A stretch of 64,000 bases of DNA from Proales similis (lineage: Eukaryota > Rotifera > Eurotatoria > Ploima > Proalidae): contig JAGVRJ010000007.1 of assembly GCA_019059635.1 (NCBI GenBank), positions 310,001 through 374,000 on the forward strand, written 5' to 3'. Positions within the stretch are counted from its first letter, which is position 1. Each line of letters opens with the position of its first letter. Position numbers and translations under genes: made by a program. Positions 35,899-48,900 of the stretch are shown here, piece by piece. Below the pieces are notes generated by a model that had not been told where the DNA came from, ran no database searches, and worked only from the letters and a program-made list of their open reading frames with translations.

Positions 35899-36822
35899 AT
35901 GATGAATCGACACGAGCTTGAGGAGTTTATGGAAAGTCTCTACGAGATTGGCTGCGTCAAATTCGGCGAGTTTTATCTCTCTTCGGGCCTCAAGACTCCG
36001 GTCTACTTTGACCTTCGAATTTTGGTCTCTTATCCAAAAATGTTGGTAAGCAGAGCGAGTCCAAGTGATTGTGTTCGAGTTCGGCACATGATTGGTTGAA
36101 TTAGCACCAGGCTGGAAAGCTCTTGCAAAAGTACATAAGAGAAAAGCAGCTCTCTTACGACATCATATGCGGCGTGCCGTACGGAGCGTTCGCCGTAGCC
36201 ACAGTCAGTGATTCAAGTTAATTAAATTAAAACGGCCATTTAGTGACTGTAGTTGTTGTCGGTTTTTGTTAAAAGGCGCTCAGCATCGAAGAAGACAAGC
36301 CGATGGTGTTCAAGCGAAAAGAGGCCAAGGACTACGGCTGCAAGAAAATGGTCGAAGGAGTCTATAACGAGAACGACAGATGCCTGCTGATCGAAGACGT
36401 GGTCGTCTACGGAACAAGCATAATCGAGACGGTGGAAGTAAGAGCTCTGCTCGCCACAAGCCAGACTCCTCTCTCTCCAATCTCTCAATCGAATCAAGTC
36501 GCTGAAAGAGTATAAGCTTCAAGTGGTAGACGCGATCACATTGCTCGACCGAGAGCAGGGCGGTCCTGCCAACGTCTCAGATCATCAAATCAACTTTCAC
36601 AGGTTGTCGCAACTCCCGAGACTTTTTCAAGCTAAAAAAAAACGAACACTAACCGCTTAATCAATGTCTAGCTTGATCAAGGCGAGCGATCTGCTCGAGC
36701 TGCTCTGCAGAAAAGGCAAAATCGACGAAAGGACCAAACAGGAAACGATTAGCTTCCTGAAAAAGCACACTTTCAACGCCTCTGTTCATAACGACTCTGC
36801 TCAAAAGCTTGATGTAGAATAA
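35899..36822 (+). CDS. OPRT-only paralogue of UMPS with altered PRPP loop
   Basis: Five exons, 220 aa: join(35899..36045,36105..36203,36276..36437,36499..36602,36672..36822). The first three introns lie at the same protein positions and phases as in UMPS next door, which shows a tandem duplication. Conserved blocks include [46 protein letters not shown] and LLDREQGG. The PRPP motif, however, reads CLLIEDVVVYGTSIIET: the TSG of the loop (ITSG in the neighbour) is VYG. No OMP decarboxylase half follows; instead the frame ends in KLDVE and TAA at 36822, with AATAAA at 36833. No frame is broken and codons look constrained, so it is probably expressed. It could be a catalytically weakened or regulatory OPRT, or a transferase with changed substrate. 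ATG at 35902 is an alternative start. Confidence 0.9.
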
Positions 36823-36832
36823 GTGCTTGAAG

Positions 36833-36838
36833 AATAAA
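36833..36838 (+). terminator. Poly(A) signal of the OPRT-only gene
   Basis: AATAAA 11 bp after the stop codon at 36822. Confidence 0.55.
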
Positions 36839-37251
36839 TAGCCGAAATGTTTGGAAAATGAGCAAAGAAGGTTTGAAAAAATGGAGAGATGAGGAGGCCG
36901 CTTCGACAGAGTTGGAAAATTTATTTGACCAAAAGCTAATCAAATGAAAATCTACGAATAGAACATCGATGCTGGAATAGCGGAGATTTTAAGCGGCCCG
37001 CAAAAGCGCGACAAATGAAAATTTGAAAGATGCGCATCGTCAAGTCGAGTTTGGCTCGACCTTGAATAAGGGTTTCTGTTTCATGCTGGGGCTGAGTTGA
37101 GAGTTGGCTTGGGTTCATGTGCTCGTGCGATTGGCGTGAATAAGAATGTGAAGTGAAGCAAAATAAGGATGATGGTTACGATGGACTCTGACAAGAGCGA
37201 TTCGCCTCGTATTGTTGGCCACTCGATGATTAAATGAGCTGCTGAAGGCGT
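36839..37251. other. Intergenic / 3' UTR of ARF1 copy 1
   Basis: About 400 bp between the convergent OPRT-only and ARF1 genes. A minus-strand AATAAA near 36920 would suit the ARF1 transcript. No coding sequence seen. Confidence 0.45.
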
Positions 37252-38362
<1,111 letters not shown>

Positions 38363-40172
38363 ATGACCGAGCGCGATATTGATCAGAATAGAGATCAGCT
38401 CTACTCCACAATCGAGTCAATTTGCCTGAACGGTTCGAATGCACCCGAGCCGGACCAGCTCAAAATTTTCAAGCAAATTTGCCGGTTGGTAAAATATTCT
38501 CCTTTCCAACCGATCACTTATCGACCTGGTCAATCCTGCCCAATTTCTAGATCAGACGAGCTATTTGTGCGGCAGGCTCATCAGGTGCTGATGAAATTCT
38601 TGAAGAAAAATCAGAGCCAAGTGCGTTTCTGTGCACTTGGCCTGGTTGACGTTCTATTTCAACGATCGCATCTGTTTCGTCAGCTATTGCTCGACGATTT
38701 CAAATCTTTTTTCGAACTTGTCCTTGGTACGTGTCTGTTTGAATCGGCTCCTCCATCTACAGACACGATTTGCAATTTGAAAAAAACTATTCAGAAACAA
38801 ACGGTCCGCTGCCTGCACCAAGACGCAAAGCCGTCCAGCTCAAACAGTTGGCGGCAAAATTGGTGAAAAGTTGGCAGGAAAAGTTCGGCGCCGACTACAG
38901 TCTACTCGATCTGGGCTATACTTATCTGAGAGACGTAAAAAAGGTCGATTTTGTAAATTTTTCGCATCAGACCGAGGCCGAGCGACTGCATGTCGAGCGT
39001 GAGCGGGAAAAAAAACAGATAATGCTCAACAGACGATGCGTAGAGTACGAGAACGCGCTGAGCGGTGAGCAGCTTGATTTGCTCAGGAGTTGAGCAAGGC
39101 TAATTTTCGATCAAATAGAGAGCGAGCCCGCAATCGTGGCTTGCATTGAACAGCTTGAAAGGAGCATAAGTGTGCTCATGCCGGGCGTAGAGCTGTTCAA
39201 CACTGAAGACTTTGAAGCGTGCACGTTGTCCAAACAGCCTGCGCCTTATCAAGGCGTTCAAACAGAATCTGGGCGACTTGGAAACGATTTTGGACCAGAT
39301 GACCTAGATGATGATGATGATGATGACGACGAGGATGATTTTGAAGAAGTCCCGCTCGAAATCAGCCAACAGGAACTTGACGAAGCCCGAGAGCTTGAGC
39401 TCAACTACATGGCCGATCTGAAACCGGGACATGACGAGAACAAAGCAGAGCGTGAGCTTTCGCTCAGTCTTAATCTGGCCGAGACCGAAGAGAACAGGGC
39501 GGTCATCGAGGCCATGCGAGATTTAATCAAAGAACTAAAGCAGTCGCATTTGAGCAAGCTTCAGCTTTGGATTAAGGTAGGTTGTTGGCAAATTGAGCTA
39601 GCAGGCGGATTCCAAGATGATTAACGAAAAGCAAGGCGTTTGGCAGCAATACGAGCGGCTCGCATGGAGAAAGTTTACGAAGAGCGCTTGAACTCAAAAG
39701 TCGAATAATACAAGTTCTGAAGCAGATTGACACTCTCAAGATAGAGATTGAGCCGAAAAAGAAGCGGGCGCCTTTGGACTGGTCAAATCAAGCTGAGCCG
39801 TGCTCTTCCAGTTCGTCGAGCCAAAAGAAACGAATGTGTCGGGCAAGGCTTAAAAAAGGAAAATTGTGCTCGAAAATCGCGGTGGAAGAGTGTCCTCTGC
39901 ACGGTCTGATTGTGGAAAGAGATTCGGAAGGCGATGTGATCGGTGCCAAGGAGCTGAGTCGAGATGATCCGGCGCTGATTGCAGAGATAAATGCCGCAAC
40001 CGGCCTCGACATTCAGCCCCTTGCCAAGCAAGTGGGCGAGGGCGCCGTAGACTCGAGTCAGAAGCCAAGCGCGAAGAGGAAAAAGCGCAAAACGGAAAAC
40101 CTGAGCGACCTGAGAGCCGAAGAGAATACGGTACGAAAACGACTCGAAAAGAAAATCTCCAATTCAAGATAA
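38363..40172 (+). CDS. UVSSA: UV-stimulated scaffold protein A (UVSSA)
   Basis: Five exons, 520 aa: join(38363..38484,38551..38726,38795..39064,39119..39576,39636..40172). The N-terminal VHS-like helical domain (residues about 1-150) includes FVRQAHQVLMKFL, VLFQRSHLFRQLLL and WQEKFGADYSLLDLGYTYLRDVKKVDF, all matching UVSSA. An acidic run ends in DDFEEVPLE, the likely TFIIH p62-binding motif (human DDEDFVEVPE). The C-terminal DUF2043 zinc-binding block reads CRARLKKGKLCSKIAVEECPLHG, and ATGLDIQ and a basic nuclear tail follow. UVSSA binds stalled RNA polymerase II with CSA/CSB and brings in TFIIH and USP7 in transcription-coupled repair. The protein is shorter than human (709 aa). The first donor is CG|GTTGGT and the last acceptor was set by family alignment. 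AATAAA at 40214. Confidence 0.92.
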
Positions 40173-40213
40173 ACTGGCCCAATCTATTTTCTGTAAGAAT
40201 ATTCGACAAAATG

Positions 40214-40219
40214 AATAAA
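40214..40219 (+). terminator. Poly(A) signal of UVSSA
   Basis: AATAAA 41 bp after the stop codon at 40172. The convergent ARF-like gene ends at 40335. Confidence 0.6.
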
Positions 40220-40334
40220 CAAACAAACTGCCATTCACCAATGACGCAAAACTTTCGCGATCGCTGGACCATGCACACTAAAGGGCCGAAGCAAAAAAGA
40301 AAAACTGAAGCTGAATCAGGCTGTCTCGAGCAGC

Positions 40335-40931
40335 TTATGAACATCTGTGTATCCAATCGAGAGCTTCGTCCAGGCCTTCTCCGGTGACACCCGACGTGGG
40401 CAGTAAATGCCATTGGTGATCTTTAAGCTGGTCTAGTTCGAGAGCCTGTTGAATTTGATTGAGGTCGACCGCATTGCCCATGTCTTGCTTGTTGGCCAGA
40501 ACAAGAACCGGAACACTTTTCAGGTCTTCGCTCTCGAGTGTTTTGTGCAGCTCTTTGCTTGCAATTCTCAAACGCTCGCTATTGAGACTGTCGACCACAA
40601 ACAGCAATAGGTCGGTGCCTTGGAAGTAATGACGCCACAGTGGGCGAAGTTTCTCCTGGCCGCCAACATCCCAAATGACGAATTTCTTATTCTTGTGCTG
40701 AACAGCCTCGACATTGAATCCTTATGGAATAGAGATGTAAAGAACTGAAACATGCGGGTCTGAATTAGAGACGAGCGTACCGATGGTCGGAATGGTGTCC
40801 TGAACAGAGCCGAGTTTCAGTCGATACAATAAAGCAGTTTTACCGGCGCCGTCGAGTCCAAGCATGACAATTCGAAAATCATCCTCACTTTGACTCCAGA
40901 AAGATTTGGCAGTTGCTTTGGGTGCGCTCAT
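40335..40931 (-). CDS. Diverged ARF-like small GTPase without Gly2
   Basis: complement(join(40335..40720,40781..40931)), 178 aa. GTPase motifs are complete: [57 protein letters not shown] and TSGVTGEGL. The effector and switch regions are ARF-class, but overall identity to the two ARF1 neighbours is only moderate. The protein starts [12 protein letters not shown], so the N-myristoylation glycine and the usual amphipathic helix are missing, implying another means of membrane contact or a cytosolic form. Its single intron (60 nt) falls at the same codon and phase as in the ARF1 genes, so it probably arose from a local ARF copy. I cannot match it to one named ARL class. Confidence 0.92.
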
Positions 40932-41489
40932 CGCTCTCACAATCAAAAATGGTGAATTAAATCGAAATCTTGGAGACCAGATGCTTGGAGACCAGATTTC
41001 TGGAGTGATGCTGAAATAAATTTATGCGATCGGTTGACAAGCCAACGAAACGTAGGGCGACAAACGAGTCTCAAGTTTGTTTTATTATTTGCTCGCAGAC
41101 ATTTCAGAAACATTCAGTTTTGGCCAAAAATGGTCGATACAGCTTTTGGACCTAATTTGCAACAGAGTCCCAACAAAGCGCTATGCTTGCTCTAAATTCT
41201 TCAGGGTCGTAATGGATCTAACGGTGAGAAGACGGCGGGAAGAAGACAGCAAAGTAAAGAAATGCGATTGGACGTCTAAAGAGGAGAAATGGTTTATTCA
41301 GAGCGAAATGCATAACCAATCGCAATTTAAACGGTCCGTTTGTTGTCGAAAAAATAAATTAGCGCCAAATAAAATAGAATTCGGTTATTGGGAATTTATG
41401 AAATTAAGCAAAGTGAGGTTGGCGTGAAACGCATGAGTGCTGTGATGCGGAGGCGGCGGCGACGATGATGATGATGATGATAAAGCCGT

Positions 41490-42825
<1,336 letters not shown>

Positions 42826-43654
42826 ATGTTGTCGTCTGAACTGAGTTCACAAGATAATTTCGGCATGGAGACAAGTGCCAATCGACGAAGGTCGCTCCAC
42901 AAGAACTTGAACAACAGCATTGCCAAACTGAGAGCCAGAGAACTGGCGAACGAAAATCGCCGCAAAGAGCAGCAGTACAAAAACAAAAAGACACAGCGGG
43001 CGCTTCTATTCGAGTCCAAACGTCAGCTGAGCGAAGAAGAAGCAGAAAATCAGCCCAAGTCGGGTCTCATTTCGACATGCTACAACAAACTGCGCTCGCT
43101 GGTCAGCCAGGCAATGGAGCCCCCTAAACCGGTTCGGTCAGGACTTTCTGCTCGGCCGAACGGGAGCGTCAATCAGCCTGTTTCGAGCAGCCGAGTCTTG
43201 TCCGCCAACAGACCGAACGCAATTAGCAAACAGTCAAGCATGAGCTCTTTCAAAAAGCAGCCCGTTCAGAAGGCGATTCCTAACCGCAACGCCATGTCGG
43301 CGGCCAATTCAATAAGCAACTTGCGCTCAAGCTTGCCTGTCGCGCCTCAAAAGCCCGTGTTTAAAATAACCAAAATTCAATATGACGACAAGCATCTCTT
43401 TCAGGAGGTTAGTAAAAATTGACTAGCGCCAGTTACCAGCTCGGCAAGCACTTTCACTAACCCGCCACAGACTAACCCAGCAGACTTTTGTTCATTTGAC
43501 GATTAACCAATTTGTGCCCGATTGTGGCGTCCTGTTGCTCATTTCTTGTTTCAAGCAGAATCCAGTGTGCGTGAACCCGAGCAAGTATCGGCAGCGAGTG
43601 GCCAAACGCAAAGTTGCCACATTTAAGTCAAAAGGCGATAACCCAGTTAGATAA
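42826..43654 (+). CDS. Unrecognised basic, low-complexity protein, two exons
   Basis: join(42826..43407,43559..43654), 225 aa; acceptor at 43556 (CAG) would add one Gln. The intron starts GAG|GTTAGT and keeps phase 0. The protein is rich in Arg, Lys, Ser and Asn. Residues about 20-75 form a charged helix (SLHKNLNNSIAKLRARELANENRRKEQQYKNKK). The middle is Ser/Pro/Asn-rich. The end is more conserved-looking: KPVFKITKIQYDDKHLFQE, then PSKYRQRVAKRKVATFKSKG. No domain is recognised. Composition suggests a nuclear, nucleic-acid- or microtubule-associated protein, but this is only an impression. AATAAA at 43810 could end the transcript. The start is the first ATG of the open frame. Confidence 0.7.
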
Positions 43655-45120
43655 AATCTTATCAACTCGACACACGGGCGCTCGAATTGAACTGGCGTCT
43701 GTGCTATTCACCTGCGCTTGTCTGGGCGTCACATTTTCAAGACGTTTTAAATTCAATTTTCTATTCAATGTCTCTCACTCATTTTTCGGCACGTGGTAAT
43801 CAAACGGTGAATAAAAAGAAAACAAAAAATGAATAAATCGGGACTTACTGGACTTGTGTCGGATTGAGTAGAGGAGCGAATACTCAAACAACTGCGCACA
43901 ACGAGAGTCGACGCACGGGCGTGTTCTGGAGTAGTAAATGCGTAAAATGAGATGAATGGGTGTAACGGGCTGTTGGAATGACTGTGCGCACACCCACATC
44001 GGTCGTAGTCAGTCGCAGCAGCATCGTTTGCCTCATGTGGCTGGCACGCGATCTTCATCCAACAACACACAAATCTTACACGCCCGCTTTTCACTCGACG
44101 TAAAGTGTATAAATAAGAGCGAAGCAACATTCGATACAATTGAAAGAACAGAAAGTACAGTAATTGAACAGAAGAAACAGTAATTGAAAAAAAAGGGGAG
44201 AAAAGAGTGCGTGGGCAGTGAACGCTTCGTCATCGTCAATTATTCGCCAATCTCCTATTTAAGTAACGAGCGAGATTGTTATTCAATTCACACGCTTAGT
44301 AGTGGTGGATTATTCACAACCATTCACGCAATAGAGCAACGCCGACGAGAATTGGCATGTTGCCATGACAATACATTTTTTGGACAGTCCTTCACACCGA
44401 TCGGGCATGAATCCAGGTTGAGGAATGCGATTTTCGTTTCATAGCCGATAGCCGTAGTGTAGCGGTAGCCGCGACCAAAATAGATATTTTAGTCGTGCCC
44501 GATCCGGATCGAAGCGATACATTTCTGCTTTATCATCTCAACACTCAAACGAGAGAGAGCGAGTGAGTGGAGAGTTTTGTGCAGAGCTAAGCGCCTGTGA
44601 CTTGTGGCCATGCTCCCAGCACAAGCTCGAGTGCCGCTGATACAGCACTTTCTCGTCTTCGAGCAATTGTCTCAACCTACCCCCCCCCCTCTCGCTAGTG
44701 GGGCCGGGTCTCATTTCTTAGGCATTTATGCTCATACGTGTGGAGAGTGACGGTGTAGGAAAATAGGAGAAGCAGAGTGAGAGCGAGAGAGAGTAAGACG
44801 AATGCGTGCGTGCGCTCGTAAGTAGAATAACACGCGCTCGACCTAATTAAGGCGATTTCATCATCTTCTGAATTGTATTGCATCAGTCACACCGCGATCA
44901 GCCATTCGCCTGAGCCTAGTCAGGACTGGGACCCCTCCCTCTCTGCATTGGTTTCGGTGGTTCGAGCACATGCGTATATAAATGCGCGCGTTTACCAGGC
45001 TCTAATTTTAAACAGAATCAAACAACAATTTAGATAGCTGTCTAACAAAATATTATTAGTCGAACCGCTCTTCGAGTCTTTGAATTGTCCTCTCGCCCAC
45101 ACACATATCGCAAGCAAGCA
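43655..45120. other. Intergenic, no gene recognised
   Basis: About 1.5 kb. It contains a tRNA-like/SINE-like segment near 44441-44520 (see findings), a C run at 44683-44691 and GA runs near 44552 and 44780. No frame looks coding on either strand. Confidence 0.45.
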
Positions 45121-45519
45121 ATGGATTTTATACGTAAGCGTTCAATAGCGTCATCGAGAAGATCGATCAAATTCTTCAACTTTCGCTTCTTTATAGGAAA
45201 CTTATCGAGACACTTATCACTCAACTCGGCGCCAGTGAATCCGGTGCCCAGCGCACCAAAGCTAAGACAATTCACTCTGAAAGAAGTGGCAGCTCACTGC
45301 ACGGCCGAATCGTGCTGGATGGTCGTGCTGGACAAAGTCTACGACTTGACCGACTTCATCGAGTACCATCCGGGCGGCTATGAGATCATGCTCGAGTACG
45401 CAGGTGCCGACGCCACCAATGCGTTCATAGACAAGCCGCACACAATCGAAGCGACCGACATGCTCGACAAATACCTGATTGGCGAGCTTGTTAAAGAGGA
45501 TCGACTGTTCTCTGTTTAA
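45121..45519 (+). CDS. Soluble cytochrome b5-domain protein
   Basis: join(45121..45133,45197..45519), 111 aa. The domain runs FTLKEVAAHCTAESCWMVVLDKVYDLTDFIEYHPGGYEIM, with the first haem His in HPGG. The second haem His is in FIDKPHTIEATDMLDKYLIGEL, in the place of the usual VGHS. The first exon holds only 13 coding bases; the 63-nt intron (GTAAGC to TTTATAG) has no stop in frame, so retaining it would add 21 residues. No C-terminal membrane anchor is present, unlike ER cytochrome b5; the protein ends KEDRLFSV. Cytochrome b5 domains pass single electrons to desaturases, P450s or fused reductases. With the intron retained, the basic N-terminus could resemble a mitochondrial leader. AATAAA at 45702. 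Confidence 0.88.
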   Translation: MDFIRKRSIASSRRSIKFFNFRFFIGNLSRHLSLNSAPVNPVPSAPKLRQFTLKEVAAHCTAESCWMVVLDKVYDLTDFIEYHPGGYEIMLEYAGADATNAFIDKPHTIEATDMLDKYLIGELVKEDRLFSV

Positions 45520-45701
45520 TTGCGGCGAGCAAATCACTTGTAAATACCAACCGAGCAACTCGGTCTCTCGCACCGCTGCGCCCTTTAGTCGTCCTCAGCG
45601 TTTCAAGCCCGCAACGGGTTGTAAATTCCTTCAAGTTTCTTTTTTCTATGCCTTTTCTTTCATTTTGCCATATTTTATATTCAACGGAGCGAGTTCTTTC
45701 C

Positions 45702-45707
45702 AATAAA
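45702..45707 (+). terminator. Poly(A) signal of the cytochrome b5 gene
   Basis: AATAAA 182 bp after the stop codon. The U4 snRNA gene ends about 105 bp further on, on the opposite strand. Confidence 0.55.
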
Positions 45708-45810
45708 GAGCCACAGAAATGAGTTCCAGTCTGTTTTAAGGGGACAATTAAGGGAACAGGTACTTCCTTCAGCTGGACAGATAAATGTTTCTTTCTTTCG
45801 TTTTGGTAAT

Positions 45811-45954
45811 AGGCCCCGGCAGGGGCGCACAGAAATTGCGTAAGCCAACGGTGTTTCACGTCGTCTTCGCGGGGCATTGGTAAAAGTTTTCAATTAGCAA
45901 TAACCACATCTCGGTAGAACCTCACTGATTATGGTATCGCCACTGCGCAAAGCT
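45811..45954 (-). ncRNA. U4: U4 spliceosomal snRNA
   Basis: Read on the minus strand from 45954, the sequence starts AGCTTTGCGCAGTGGCGATA, the canonical U4 5' end that pairs with U6 (stem II). Next come the 5' stem-loop with the k-turn signature (AGTGAGG ... CCGAGA), bound by the 15.5K protein, then TTGCTAATTGAAAACTTTT, the conserved U6 stem I and central region. A central hairpin follows, then the Sm site AATTTCTG (near 45830-45837) and a 3' hairpin GCCCCTGCCGGGGC. Length is about 144 nt, as in animals. In the spliceosome U4 holds U6 inactive in the tri-snRNP. All essential elements are intact, so this looks like a functional gene rather than a pseudogene. Upstream (45975-46015) two TTATATG words may belong to its snRNA promoter. 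Confidence 0.95.
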
Positions 45955-48900
45955 GACGATTAATTGGTCGCCGCCCTTTACATATAAGCTGCGTCTCAGT
46001 TCGCATATAAGTAACGAGCTAGGCGGCATTACGTGCAGATGTCGCTCTAGACAGGCAAATTGCATATTTTTGGGCAATTCTGCGCGGGCGTACGCTTGCC
46101 TAATAGCAATGAACCCCGATGCAGTCTATTAACCTCTGAAGGCTCTTAGTCTGTTGGATCTAGACGGGTCGACATGTTGAATGAGGCGCCAACTGAAATA
46201 CCAAATGTTACGCAACCTCTACTTTAACGTAAGAGCGTGGCAAAAGCCAAATCTAAGTCGATGTTTGCCGACTGTATAAGTGAACCGCTTTATTGAAGTC
46301 TTGCTGCAGGAATCAATTCAAACAATACAAATCAGCGGCAACCAGCTCAAGTCTAGAAAACTTGATGCTTGCGCCCCTTTGCTTATCTGGTTGCCCTTTG
46401 GTGTTTTATTTCGAAACAAACTCGAAAATAGAAAGAAGAAACAACCGAGGCATGGGAAGAGATAGAGAGAGAGAGAGGGAGAGAAAGAGAGAGAAAGGGA
46501 AAGAGGGGAATCTTATTAGAGCCTGATCGCACAATCCTCTTCGAGCCGTGGTGTGATGGGTGGGACTGTGATAAACATTCAAACTCTTCGGCGAGCTCTC
46601 CCTCAACAACTTTCATCATTCATGACCGAATCCGCTTTTCATCATCAACTTCAAACAAAACAGATTGACACGCCCCTGTTTTATCGGGCCGATCTCTAAA
46701 CACACACTCGTTTGAACACGACTTAACTTGCAAAAAAAAAAAACCAAAGCAAGCAACAAAATAAAAATAGAAACATTGAAATGGGAGGCGGCAGAGCGAA
46801 TTGAAGAGTCGAGCAGATTCAAAGGACAGATTTGATGTGGCCGAGAAAAATGAAGATTTCTTGAGCGAAATTGAACGCGTTTTCGATTAGGAAATCTTAC
46901 CAAACGAATTGAAGCGAATAGGCAGATGTAGCCAACTTAATCAATAAACGTCAAAAAGTCATTCGAAACGATCGAAACAAGAGCAATGTCTGCGCAAGTA
47001 AAAGGTCCGTCCGCTACACGAGCAGCTTAATTTGCACGCAAAGAGCGGTGCCATTCAAATTAGATGCGGCGTAAATTAACCTGATTACGCTCTAAAGCGG
47101 CAGTGGTTCCCTAATCTACAATTTGGCCTTAATCGGATAGAAACAAACGAGAGCACTTTAAGAGCTTTGTATTTAATTGCAGCCGTTCACGAGCTGCCAG
47201 CGCCTAAAACACCCAAAGAGACTATCAGAAAGCCAAAGAGAGAGAGCAAAAGAGAGGCTGAGGGCAAATGAAGAGAGTGAAGGAGAAGGGAACCGAGCGA
47301 TTTATATGGACCAGAAAAGGCGCTTTTTATTTATTCATTTATTGGCTAAAGGGTTCCGAGAGAGAGAGAGAGAGTGAGGGAGAGAAGAGAAAAGGGCTCG
47401 TCAAGGGACTGACGACTATTAATGAAGGCAGCTTTAGAACGCACCGGTGCAAAACACCTTGAACGACGCAGAATGCGGCTCATTGAAAATTGATTGAGGC
47501 CTGAGTTGGAACGCTTTCTCGGCCCGTTTGTAGGCGGTTTATTTTCAACTAGCGACCGGTGAACGCCACCAAATGGCTTGTCGTTGTTTGCCTCGTTGAA
47601 AATGAATAATCTGAAAGGGCAAGCAATAGAGAGGAGGGAAAATATTTGAAATTGCGAGGACGAAGATGATGCAATCGAAATAGCGACAGGCCAAGCATCA
47701 GTCGAATGGTTAGGTCATGCCATCGCCAATCAGCCCATCTAATCAGGCAAATGCCAGCCAGCCAGCCTCATTCGACAACGCTGAGCCGATCGCGCTGAGA
47801 GCAAATTAATTTCAATTAAATTCATGCATCACTCTGATTACGAGCCGTTTCATGCCAATTGAAGCGGCCGTTTAAATCAACCCGATGGGTCAGTCAAGTC
47901 TCCCCGGCTGGTCCAATCCTTGCATCTACTTTATTCTTTTCATCTTTCTCTCGCGGTCTATGTGTACTCAATTTGAGTTGCATTCTGAATCTTTGACTCT
48001 TTAATTGCCTCCCCCTAAGCCCTGAGCAAACCGATCTTCTCATTCAGTCTCTTCTTATTTCGCTCTATTGCTCTTTCATATGCTCGTTTGTTTACAAGCT
48101 CGACAATATTCTGGCCCGATTCGAGCGCTTAACCATCATGCGCTTTACACCTGCCCCGTCGGCTCGGTCGACTAGCCAACCGATTGATCGGTCATCCACT
48201 CGCTTTCTCTCCTCTTCCCTTTCTTTCTTTCTCTCTGCTTACTTGCCTTTCGTGTGGTTTATTTAGTTTAAGATGGCGAGTTTGTAAGCTTATGAATATT
48301 CCAAAGCTTATCAAAACATTTGAGCGAGCGAGCGCATGTGAGGCGACGAACGAGCAGGCGACCAATCGAGCGTTCGCCGCAGTTCAAGTTCAACGGGCTT
48401 AATTAAACCCGCTGGTCTGTGTCGCCGCATTTGGCAATGAGCAGCAGATGCCAGATCAAATTTCTGGAAGCCATGTCGTAGCGAGTCTCCACTCGTTAAA
48501 GTTTCGTCCGCCTCCATTTCAGTTCATGCAGCCGCTCTCGTTTTGGATATATTTTTTGTTGTCGACGAGCTTCGTCAAAAACTCGCTCATGTTTGCGTAT
48601 CGAGTTTCCGGTCTGAGCGCATGAGCAAACATGAACGCTACAGTGACGGGCCTCTGTTGGCTCGTCGTCGAATTCGCTTTGATTAAACACGCGCTCGGCG
48701 TCTGTCGCTTAGATCTTTTTCCTCGTTTTTTTTTTCTCTACCGCCTGGATCTTTTTTCTCCTGACTTTGCCTTAGATCAACTTGGCGTTTGGCTTCGATT
48801 AATGAGTACGCAGTCGGTAACGGCAGAGGATGTGCATTGTGCAATTTCTGTTCGATCAGTGTCAAAAATGGCACGCAAACTTGCTGCCTCAATCGACGCA

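Noticed and set aside
41077-41427. 116-codon plus-strand open frame between the ARF-like gene and ARF1 copy 2
   Set aside because: Starts at TTG in promoter or 3' UTR sequence, has mixed composition and no recognisable domain or splice context.
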